From the NCBI GenBank assembly GCA_030671945.1, contig DAOVHJ010000020.1, positions 1-14,840 on the forward strand: DNA of 14,840 nucleotides, in the 5' to 3' direction. Both the position numbers and the translations under genes were made by a program. Positions 7,792-14,191 of this stretch are shown here, piece after piece. The notes beneath the pieces are model-generated. The model did no database searches. It was not told the DNA's origin and was given only the letters and a program-made list of their open reading frames with translations. The DNA comes from Candidatus Heimdallarchaeota archaeon (GTDB lineage: Archaea; Asgardarchaeota; Heimdallarchaeia; JABLTI01). How positions within the stretch are numbered: the first letter of the stretch is position 1; each line of letters starts with the position of its first letter.

Positions 7792-7859
7792 AATAATATT
7801 ACATTTCTTTCATTGATTTTGCATTAAAGTTCTAAATTGGCTTAAAAAAACTTTGAGCC

Positions 7860-7866
7860 TTAAATA
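7860..7866 (+). promoter_or_regulatory. Proximal TATA-like box of rpa
   Basis: TTAAATA at 7860-7866, with GAGCC just before it, is about 30 bp upstream of the ATG at 7895. A start about 25 bp downstream leaves a leader of about 10 nt with no Shine-Dalgarno sequence, as expected for a nearly leaderless archaeal mRNA. Confidence 0.5.
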
Positions 7867-7894
7867 GTAAAATAAGATATACAAAATAAAGAAA

Positions 7895-10042
7895 ATGGTG
7901 AAATCAATGACCTTAAACATGCCATATGATGAAGTTGTTGAACGAATAACTTCAGAAACAGAACTTTCCAAAGATGAAATAATAAAACGCATTAATGAGA
8001 AAGTTAAGGAATTAGGTGGATTAATTACCCTTGAGGGTGCCGCACATATAATCGCTCGAGAATTAGAGATCAATCTCTATGAATCACAGCAAATACAAAA
8101 ACCACAACCAACATCCATTAGTGATTTAATGGGTGGTATGAATAATGTAACAATAACTGCAATGATAAAACATGTATATGATCCAAAAACATTTACTAGA
8201 AATGACGGAACTCAGGGTGCAGTTCAAAATGCCCATTTATTAGATAAGACAGGTTTCTGTAGACTAGTTTTGTGGGATGACCAAATAAGACAATTCACAG
8301 ATTATGGTTTATCATCTGGTGATATAATCAAAATCAATGGTGCTTATGTAAAAGAGAGCAAATTTGATCAAGTAAAAGAAATAAACTTGAGCTCTCGTTC
8401 TCAAATTGAAACAGATCCTAAAGACATAGTAAAAGAGGATTTTCCGAAATCCCTTCTTGATTCCAAGAAGATTTCTGGACTATTATTAGGAGAAGTTGAT
8501 GTCGATTTAATCGGTAAAATAACTGCTATTAGACCCGTTAGTACTTTCACAAGAAAAGATGGTTCGGAAGGACAAGTAGCTTCTTTAGAAATTGCTGATG
8601 AAACTGGCAAAATCAAAATTACTTTATGGGATACTATAGCTGAATCAGTGAAAAACTACAAAGTAGAAGAAATCATTGAAATTATCGGCGGTTATGTACG
8701 CAAAGGAATTAGTAACACCATTGAAGTTCATCTTGGCAAAAATGGAACTATAAGTAAGAAACCAAAGGCTCAGCTAGATATACCTGAAGAAATCATGAAA
8801 AGTGACAGTCTCTTAAGTTCTACTGCGAAAAGAAGCTCTGAACCTAGTGTTGAAGTGAGATTGTTAGATCTAAATGAAAACATGTCGAATATCTCTATTA
8901 TTGGTAGAATTACAGGCACTAGTAGTATTCGGGAATTTGAACGCAAAGATGGTACAAGTAGTGTTGTAGGATCTTTAATGGTTGCAGATAATTCAGGTCC
9001 AGGTAGAATAACACTTTGGAATAGTATGGCTGAATATATCAAAAAAGTTGAAATTGGTGACGTAATACGCATTGAAAGTGCTTATGTACGCTTAGGATTA
9101 AGAGGTGAACCAGAAGTTCATGTCGGACGAAATGCAATTATTGAAATTAATCCTGAGTTATTGAAAGATGCAATTCCGGAGATAAAACTGGATTATATTG
9201 ACCTTTCCTCAATTGAACCAAACAATCGCGATGTAAACGTTAGAGCAATGGTTATGCGAGTTCAAGAAATTAGAACATTTCCAAAAAAGGATGGGTCCGA
9301 AGGGAAGGTACTTAACATCGGTTTGAGTGATAATACAGGTTCTGTCAGGCTTGTTGCATGGGATGATAAAGCAGTAGAGTTAGAAAATTTAGAAGAAATG
9401 ACTCCCATCGAAGTTTTACATGGATACACAAAAGAAGGTAATCAAGGGGTTGATATACACCTCGGTTCATTATCAACAGTCAAGATTCTGAAAAAATCTG
9501 AAGCTAAGGATTTATCTGACATTAAACCTATGGAACAAGATGAAACCAGAAGCACTAAGGCAACTCGAGTTGACATGGTTGATTTGGAAGATGGTCAATT
9601 CTCAGAAGTAAGGGGGACCATCTTAAAGGTTTACGAAGGAAAGATGTATTACAATTCTTGCCCTGAATGTCGTAAGAAAGTAAATGAGCAAGAGGATAAA
9701 TGGTTATGCAATGAACATGGAGAGATAGATCCTCAAAAAACAATTTTTATGTCAATAGCATTAGACGATGGTACAGGCTGTGTTAGAGTAACTTTCTTTA
9801 GAGAGTTAGCAGAACAACTCATCGATATGTCCACTGATAATCTAATTGATGAAATTGAGAATACTGGAATTCAATCACTCCTTGTAAAATTGGAACAAAG
9901 ATTAAAAGGTCGAGAAATAATCGTTCGTGGCCGAAGTCGAAAAAACAAATTTGATGATGGTATGGATATTATTACCTCAACTTTTTCAGATGTCGATCCA
10001 AAAGCTGAAATAGAATTAGTCAAAGGATCTCTCAAAGTCTAA
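7895..10042 (+). CDS. rpa: Replication protein A, single-chain type with about five OB folds and a zinc finger
   Basis: The protein has 715 residues. Residues 10-62 are a helical N-terminal domain ('YDEVVERITSETELSKDEII') like that of methanogen RPA. Four tandem OB folds follow at about 82-168, 203-288, 332-416 and 447-532. Each repeats 'F-x-[RK]-[NK]-DG' in the first half, a '[LV]-x-D-x-[ST]G...WD/N' strand pair, and a closing 'Y[VT]..G' segment. The C-terminal unit (about 568-695) is an OB fold with a zinc site, C589-x2-C592 and C605-x2-H608. Family knowledge: archaeal RPA coats single-stranded DNA during replication, repair and recombination, and the C-terminal zinc OB resembles that of eukaryotic RPA1. 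At 715 residues it is somewhat longer than the Methanocaldococcus single-chain RPA as I recall it. No small RPA subunit gene is adjacent. ATG 7895 fits the TATA spacing; Met5 is an alternative start. Confidence 0.93.
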   Translation: MVKSMTLNMPYDEVVERITSETELSKDEIIKRINEKVKELGGLITLEGAAHIIARELEINLYESQQIQKPQPTSISDLMGGMNNVTITAMIKHVYDPKTFTRNDGTQGAVQNAHLLDKTGFCRLVLWDDQIRQFTDYGLSSGDIIKINGAYVKESKFDQVKEINLSSRSQIETDPKDIVKEDFPKSLLDSKKISGLLLGEVDVDLIGKITAIRPVSTFTRKDGSEGQVASLEIADETGKIKITLWDTIAESVKNYKVEEIIEIIGGYVRKGISNTIEVHLGKNGTISKKPKAQLDIPEEIMKSDSLLSSTAKRSSEPSVEVRLLDLNENMSNISIIGRITGTSSIREFERKDGTSSVVGSLMVADNSGPGRITLWNSMAEYIKKVEIGDVIRIESAYVRLGLRGEPEVHVGRNAIIEINPELLKDAIPEIKLDYIDLSSIEPNNRDVNVRAMVMRVQEIRTFPKKDGSEGKVLNIGLSDNTGSVRLVAWDDKAVELENLEEMTPIEVLHGYTKEGNQGVDIHLGSLSTVKILKKSEAKDLSDIKPMEQDETRSTKATRVDMVDLEDGQFSEVRGTILKVYEGKMYYNSCPECRKKVNEQEDKWLCNEHGEIDPQKTIFMSIALDDGTGCVRVTFFRELAEQLIDMSTDNLIDEIENTGIQSLLVKLEQRLKGREIIVRGRSRKNKFDDGMDIITSTFSDVDPKAEIELVKGSLKV

Positions 10043-10063
10043 GAATCCATCTATAAACCTTAC

Positions 10064-10097
10064 ACCCCAATGATTGGGGTTTTTATTTCTTTTTTTT
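10064..10097 (+). terminator. Hairpin plus T-tract terminator after rpa
   Basis: ACCCCAA (10064-10070) and TTGGGGT (10074-10080) form a perfect 7-bp stem with a TGA loop, followed by TTTTATTTCTTTTTTTT. It begins 21 bp after the rpa stop. Archaeal termination mainly needs the T-run; the stem makes this resemble a bacterial intrinsic terminator. It separates rpa from the next gene. Confidence 0.8.
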
Positions 10098-10103
10098 AAA
10101 TAA
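10095..10103 (+). promoter_or_regulatory. TATA-like box of the 10133 gene
   Basis: TTTAAATAA lies 30 bp before ATG 10133 and overlaps the end of the rpa terminator T-run. The spacing predicts a nearly leaderless mRNA. The box is AT-rich in an AT-rich setting, so the call is moderate. Confidence 0.4.
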
Positions 10104-10132
10104 TAATTGTTAACATTTGTGAGAATACTAAG

Positions 10133-11413
10133 ATGGCTTTCTTTAAATTTAAGAAAATATCCAGTAAACACCTTCTACTTGGGTTATTTATTTTTAATAT
10201 TCTCTTATTATTATCTTTTATAATGCATATTTTAGTTGGTTACAATGTTATTCCAAGTACTTTATCTTTTATTGCTCTGCCAATAGAGCTTATCTCACAG
10301 AATATTCTCATAGTTTTACTACTTCTTGTTGTAGAAACATTTGTTGTTATTCTTGCATGGATTAAAAATAAAAAGAAAGGGTTACTACAGGAAGGCAATC
10401 AAGATAATTTTGCTATGGATTTAATGGCCGAAAGTAAAGATGACCCTAGATTACAATCAAATCTTTTTTCAGATGAAACTAATCAAGATATCGATGAGTT
10501 ATTTTCTGAAATTGATACTTGGGTAGAACAAAATGATAGAGAAGTTTTGGATCAAATATCAAATGATTCGCAAAATGAATCAGTTCAACAAGAAACATCT
10601 TTACTAATTGATGAAGGTCAAGATTTTTCACCAAGCTTCTTAGCTATTGATGAAGAAATAGTAAATGAACCTTCGGAAAAAAGTAATTTTATTTTAAGCC
10701 AAATTGATGGTAGTGAAAACAAACAAAAAACAAGCAATCACTCCCAGGATTCTTTAAGCGAATACCAGTTTGCCTTTTATCAGAACATAGTAGATAATTG
10801 TTGGATATATGAAAATTCAGTAGACAGAGAGAGAATTGGATTTGATAAAAATGCAATTGATGAATCGAAAATTTCATTAGCTGACTTGGAGAAATTAATA
10901 AAAGCTGGAAAAATATATAAGAAAAAAATACATCATCCAACAGGTTCCTTTACTGTTTTTGCGTCTTCTCCCATTGTTGAAAAACTAATTATAAACGACA
11001 CAATTAGACGTATATGTAGAAAAAAAAGGTTCAAAACAATCATTAGAAAAATTGAGTTCGCTAATTGGATAGAATTTGGACTGGCAAAGAAAATATGGCA
11101 ATTTGACTTTGAAATCTCTTTCCCCTCTATTGTTGGCTGTATATGGGATGATAATTGCTTTCTAATTTCAAGTGATCCCACAAATTATTCTATTAAACAA
11201 GAGAAAAAAGATGAATTAAAAGCATTGATTGCTGCTGCAACTCTTAAAATGAAGAAAGAAGGTCTTGCTTTAATTATTACTAATAAAAAGGATCATGTAG
11301 ATATAATTAAAAAAACAGTTAAAAACACCGGTTGGGGAAAAGTTGAAATCATTCATTTTTCAGATCCAAAATTCGATGAAAAACTGTTTAAAATCATAGC
11401 GAGTAAAAAATAG
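10133..11413 (+). CDS. Two-TM protein with acidic linker and soluble C-terminal region, unknown function
   Basis: The protein has 426 residues. Two membrane segments (about 13-35 and 45-76) lead to a positively charged 'KNKKKG', so the remainder should be cytoplasmic. Residues 85-205 form an acidic, Gln/Ser/Asn-rich and probably disordered linker. Residues 208-290 look helical and could be a winged-helix-like module ('SLADLEKLIKAGKIYKKKI', then a short strand pair). Residues 300-426 show alternating strands and helices ('GLALIITNKKDHVDIIKKTV', then 'KVEIIHFSD'), suggesting a Rossmann-like or nuclease-like alpha/beta fold, but I see no convincing catalytic motif. The gene has its own TATA box after the rpa terminator and lies 64 bp before the Cys-rich gene. 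A membrane-tethered sensor or tether is one possibility; I cannot assign a family. Confidence 0.75.
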   Translation: MAFFKFKKISSKHLLLGLFIFNILLLLSFIMHILVGYNVIPSTLSFIALPIELISQNILIVLLLLVVETFVVILAWIKNKKKGLLQEGNQDNFAMDLMAESKDDPRLQSNLFSDETNQDIDELFSEIDTWVEQNDREVLDQISNDSQNESVQQETSLLIDEGQDFSPSFLAIDEEIVNEPSEKSNFILSQIDGSENKQKTSNHSQDSLSEYQFAFYQNIVDNCWIYENSVDRERIGFDKNAIDESKISLADLEKLIKAGKIYKKKIHHPTGSFTVFASSPIVEKLIINDTIRRICRKKRFKTIIRKIEFANWIEFGLAKKIWQFDFEISFPSIVGCIWDDNCFLISSDPTNYSIKQEKKDELKALIAAATLKMKKEGLALIITNKKDHVDIIKKTVKNTGWGKVEIIHFSDPKFDEKLFKIIASKK

Positions 11414-11477
11414 ACTGAAGAGTTGTGCTTTCCTAAGTGAAAACTTTGGGTTTTTAAATTCAAATCTCAAATAATTT

Positions 11478-11762
11478 GTGAGTGGTAATATCAATCGTAA
11501 ACATATTTGGGAATGTAAGAAGTTGATGCATAATATAGAGAATTTTTCTGAATTGAGAAAAAAAGAAATTTCCAAAAAAACATTGGAAAAATCAATCAAA
11601 TATAACGAAATTCTATGCCCTTTAACAAAAGATGGAATTATTGTTTCAAACTGCGATAATTGTCAATATTGTCAAAAAATGAAAGGGATGCATCTCTCCG
11701 GTAGATCTTTGACTTCACTAATATGTTTGTACAATTCAAATAATAAGGGTGAAGTTCAATGA
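11478..11762 (+). CDS. Small Cys-rich, probably zinc-binding protein, coupled to the longin-DENN gene
   Basis: The protein has up to 94 residues. The N-terminal half is charged and helical ('ENFSELRKKEISKKTLEKSI'). The C-terminal half holds the cluster C47-x11-C59-x2-C62-x2-C65-x17-C83, which looks able to bind a zinc ion or an iron-sulfur cluster. The start is uncertain: GTG 11478 gives 94 residues, while ATG 11526 (residue 17) drops C13 but keeps the cluster. A TATA-like TTTTTAAATT at 11451-11460 would start transcription close to 11480, so the shorter form is possible. Its stop overlaps the next gene's start (ATGA at 11759-11762), so the two are probably made together and may act together. 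I do not recognise the family. Confidence 0.7.
   Translation: MSGNINRKHIWECKKLMHNIENFSELRKKEISKKTLEKSIKYNEILCPLTKDGIIVSNCDNCQYCQKMKGMHLSGRSLTSLICLYNSNNKGEVQ
11748..11752 (+). promoter_or_regulatory. Shine-Dalgarno sequence of the longin-DENN gene
   Basis: GGTGA, 6 nt before ATG 11759, matches the archaeal anti-Shine-Dalgarno well. It lies inside the end of the upstream Cys-rich gene, fitting translational coupling. Confidence 0.6.
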
Positions 11763-12901
11763 CATTTAATCCACAACTTCTTGAATTGAATAAAAGTGGT
11801 AATGACAAATTGCAACAAAATAATTCAATCTCAGTGTGTTTTGCTACATTTGATGATGCTATAGGACCAATAAGTGCTTATCACAAGCATTTGGATGAAC
11901 ATTCTGCAAGTGAAATTGCTGTAAAGGTTATGATTGGTTCTTTATCTCTACACACAGATAACAAAAGTGAACTTTGTGGTGAATCTATAATACCTTTTAG
12001 TAAACAGGAAAAAATCGCTTTTTCGTATTTTTTTACAATACCTGCTCCAAAACTAAGAGGAGGTCAGAGGTCATGCTCTTTAATCATATTAATGGATGCA
12101 AAAGAACAACTACAAATGTATCGATTAGCGCCATTTCTATCAACACAATGCAAACGAGTTAGCAATTTAGTAAGAGAAAGATACGTTTTTGGAAAATCAC
12201 TGCCAAATTTAGTTAAACAAAAAATTGATGACCTTCTAGATGTTCAATCATATAAAATAGAAATTGAAGAATTTTATGCTGCAAGGAAGATTACTATTAC
12301 AAAATCAAAAACAAAGGGTAGCATGCAATTTCTCAATAAAGTAATAAAGAAAGATTTAGATAAAGCAATTTTAGCAATTCTAATGGGTCGACCTGTTGTC
12401 GTTACTGGCGACGAAGTTATGACGGAAATTGCGATTGCTAGTCTCGAGATATTTGCTCCACATAAAGATTTGAAGAAAGTTTTTTGGACCAACCAAATTG
12501 TTGAAGCTGATTTAATCGGTACCAAGAGAAACATAGCAAAAGCATATGAGGATGCAGTTATTGTTGATCTTATAAAAGGTAAGGTTACCGGTGGGGAACA
12601 AAGCAAATTCTGTAAAGATCTCTTAGCAAGCCTGCGTGGTATTGATGAAAGTGCAGTTGTACAGAAAGTAAATGACAAAATCAGTGAGATTATAACAAGT
12701 GCAAGCATTTTAGCTGAATTAGCAATGAGAAAAGAAGTCTCAAAAGGAGATATTAGCACCGTTGCTCCTATGTTTAATAGTGAAAAGATGAGTATTATTG
12801 TAACAATAGCGAAAAGCATGAATCCAATATTTTCAAAGAAAATCGATTATTTGGCACCAATTATTGCTAGAGAAGCCAGTACATATGATGTTTTTGCATA
12901 A
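11759..12901 (+). CDS. Candidate folliculin-like longin-DENN protein
   Basis: The protein has 380 residues. Residues 24-142 look like a longin domain: an opening strand 'SVCFATFDDAIGPISAYHKH', and a later 'AFSYFFTIPAPKLRGGQR' followed by the hydrophobic strand 'SLIILMD' and a 'PFL' helix start. The segment 87-113 aligns without gaps to human folliculin around its arginine finger (from memory: VFSHTFFIKDSLARGFQR, then a similar strand), placing R100 on FLCN Arg164. Residues 195-270 resemble the core DENN region: 'AILAILMGRPVVVTGDEV', compared with FLCN 'LMGNQVIW', then a helix ending in 'AP', a strand 'KKVFWT', 'ADLIGT' (FLCN 'NFLGL'), and 'AVIVDLIKGKV'. Residues 280-380 are helical. Known longin-DENN proteins (FLCN, SMCR8, C9orf72) regulate small GTPases; FLCN is a GAP for RagC/D. 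A GTPase-regulating role here is inference. The gene is coupled to the Cys-rich gene upstream. Confidence 0.6.
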   Translation: MTFNPQLLELNKSGNDKLQQNNSISVCFATFDDAIGPISAYHKHLDEHSASEIAVKVMIGSLSLHTDNKSELCGESIIPFSKQEKIAFSYFFTIPAPKLRGGQRSCSLIILMDAKEQLQMYRLAPFLSTQCKRVSNLVRERYVFGKSLPNLVKQKIDDLLDVQSYKIEIEEFYAARKITITKSKTKGSMQFLNKVIKKDLDKAILAILMGRPVVVTGDEVMTEIAIASLEIFAPHKDLKKVFWTNQIVEADLIGTKRNIAKAYEDAVIVDLIKGKVTGGEQSKFCKDLLASLRGIDESAVVQKVNDKISEIITSASILAELAMRKEVSKGDISTVAPMFNSEKMSIIVTIAKSMNPIFSKKIDYLAPIIAREASTYDVFA

Positions 12902-12917
12902 GCTGATAAAATTAGGC

Positions 12918-13763
12918 TTAAATCTTCTTAAGCAGCTGTCTGAGATATTCTAAGTTTCCTTTATCATCACGTCTTTCATCAACAGGTGTTTCACATATAA
13001 AGGGGACTTTTCTTAATTTTTTTTCTCTCAAGAGAGCTTTGAAGCCTATTTCTCCTATACATCCTAAACCAATATGTTCATGTCTATCTCTTCCTGATCC
13101 TAAATCAAATTTTGAATCATTACTGTGAATTGACAGAAGCTTGTTTAAACCAATACACTCATCGATACCATTTAGAATTTCAGTAATGATTTCTGACTTT
13201 CTAAGGTCATATCCTGATGCAAAAGCATGACAAGTATCTAAGCAAAAACCTATTTTTTCTTGTTTTTTTATCCTGGAAATAATATTACAGATATCTTTAA
13301 TGCTTGAACCAAGACTGCCATCTTTTCCAGCAGTATTTTCAAGAAGTATCACACATTTTCCTTTATAATTCTTGAAAACTTTGTTTAGTGCTTTAATAAT
13401 GTTTGAAATTCCTTTTTCCTTTTTTGATCCTTTTGGACTACCAAGATGAGTTATAATATACGGAATTTTCAGAGTATCGCATCTCTCAAGCTCTTTTTTT
13501 AAGTGGAGAATTGATTTTTTCCACATTTCTGTATCAGGGCTAGCAATATTTGGTAAATAAGGCATATGAGCGTAAATAGGCCATAAGTTCGATTCCGAAA
13601 CACTATTCCTGAATTTAACTATCACTTCTTCTGTTAGATCTTTTGAGGTCCAACTTCTAGGATTACGAGTGAAAATTTGGAAGGTATCACATCCTATAGC
13701 CATTGCTCTCTTAATCGATAATTCAATAGATCCAGCAATAGAGACGTGGGCACCAATTCTCAT
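12918..13763 (-). CDS. nfo: Endonuclease IV (AP endonuclease, Nfo)
   Basis: This 281-residue protein matches the Escherichia coli enzyme in length and has all nine metal ligands of the trinuclear zinc site: H66 (in 'YAHMPYLPN'), H106 ('THLGS'), E142 ('LLENTAG'), D176 and H179 ('LDTCHAFASGYD'), H213 ('IHSNDS'), D226 and H228 ('GSGRDRHEHIGLG'), and E258 ('CETP'). The N terminus MRIGAHVSIAGS is typical. Family knowledge: this TIM-barrel enzyme cuts the backbone 5' to abasic sites in base-excision repair and can also incise some oxidised bases. The gene is convergent with the longin-DENN gene, with 16 bp between stop codons. No Shine-Dalgarno sequence is seen at its ATG, so a short-leader mRNA is likely. 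Confidence 0.97.
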   Translation of the reverse strand: MRIGAHVSIAGSIELSIKRAMAIGCDTFQIFTRNPRSWTSKDLTEEVIVKFRNSVSESNLWPIYAHMPYLPNIASPDTEMWKKSILHLKKELERCDTLKIPYIITHLGSPKGSKKEKGISNIIKALNKVFKNYKGKCVILLENTAGKDGSLGSSIKDICNIISRIKKQEKIGFCLDTCHAFASGYDLRKSEIITEILNGIDECIGLNKLLSIHSNDSKFDLGSGRDRHEHIGLGCIGEIGFKALLREKKLRKVPFICETPVDERRDDKGNLEYLRQLLKKI

Positions 13764-13998
13764 AATAACATATTATTTTCGAATTTAATTCAAAAGATTT
13801 GTTAAAATTTTCAAATATATTACGCTTCTATTGTTATTTCTTAAATTAACCACAAACATTCCCTTAATTAAAATCAAATCTGCTTTATTTATTCATTGTT
13901 TGTCTTAAAAATTTAATAAATAAATGATAAATTATTGTATTTCATTAATAAAAAAGAAGATATAAAACAAAATTTATCGCGTAATTTCTAACGATATT

Positions 13999-14076
13999 CG
14001 CACTAAACTTCTCCGAACCGTTGTATATATGTCTCATTTCGTCTATATGTATACGAATTTCGTAGCATTTAGTGCG
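13999..14076. repeat. Inverted repeat CGCACTAAA / TTTAGTGCG
   Basis: The 9-bp arms at 13999-14007 and 14068-14076 are exact reverse complements with 60 bp between them. The right arm sits between the second and third TTTCGT repeats. Both arms carry CG-containing sequence that stands out in this AT-rich DNA. Confidence 0.55.
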
Positions 14077-14090
14077 GTTTCGTAGTATTT
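14037..14090 (+). repeat. Three TTTCGT direct repeats, 20-21 bp apart
   Basis: TTTCGT begins at 14037, 14058 and 14078. The 21- and 20-bp steps are close to two turns of the helix, so proteins bound there would lie on one face. Copies two and three match over 12 of 13 bp. They end about 20 bp before the TATA box of the kinase gene. Confidence 0.6.
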
Positions 14091-14103
14091 TTTAGTCGTA
14101 AAA

Positions 14104-14116
14104 GAAATGTTTAAAT
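14104..14116 (+). promoter_or_regulatory. BRE/TATA-like promoter of the FakA/DhaL-type gene
   Basis: GAAATGTTTAAAT combines an A/G-rich BRE with a TTTAAAT box. Transcription would start near 14138, leaving a leader of about 50 nt that carries an AGGAG ribosome-binding site (14177-14181). This leader is longer than those of rpa or nep1. Confidence 0.5.
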
Positions 14117-14191
14117 TCGACATAGTTAAATAAACCTTAGTAGTCAGTTAAAAACAGTATTTTATTAAAAATAAACAGGAGTAATAAAAAA

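Larger units (their letters stand above)
7497..7894. other. 398-bp divergent intergenic region between the RHH gene and rpa
   Basis: No open frame of note is visible. The left part (7497-7680) is very AT-rich. From about 7681 there is a strong TATA-like box (7690-7698), then an A/C-rich stretch (7736-7760), a perfect 8-bp inverted repeat (7767-7791), and the proximal rpa TATA box (7860-7866). The region is long for an archaeal promoter. It could hold operator sites for the RHH protein, a long rpa leader, or a small RNA. Confidence 0.55.
13764..14191. other. 428-bp divergent intergenic region with phased repeats
   Basis: No credible open frame is visible. The left half is almost pure A/T and holds the nfo promoter. 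From 13978 the base use changes and CG-containing motifs appear: TTTCGT at 14037-14042, 14058-14063 and 14078-14083 (the last two extended as TTTCGTAGCATTT and TTTCGTAGTATTT), plus the inverted repeat CGCACTAAA (13999-14007) / TTTAGTGCG (14068-14076). The TATA box of the kinase gene follows. This looks like an operator array; a replication-origin role is less likely. Confidence 0.6.

Noticed and set aside
7810..8073. An 87-codon minus-strand frame overlapping the start of rpa
   Set aside because: It overlaps the conserved N-terminal domain of RPA and has no ribosome-binding site or recognisable motif.
12274..12819. A 181-codon open frame on the minus strand
   Set aside because: It lies wholly inside the longin-DENN gene, which has a good Shine-Dalgarno sequence, a coupled start and family motifs. 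The minus-strand product shows no motif and is a typical shadow of a helical protein.
12901..12937. A hairpin (AGCTG/CAGCT outer arms, GCTTAA/TTAAGC inner arms) at the convergent junction, as a shared terminator
   Set aside because: The arms lie partly inside the end of nfo, there is no T-run beside them, and the outer and inner stems are unevenly spaced.
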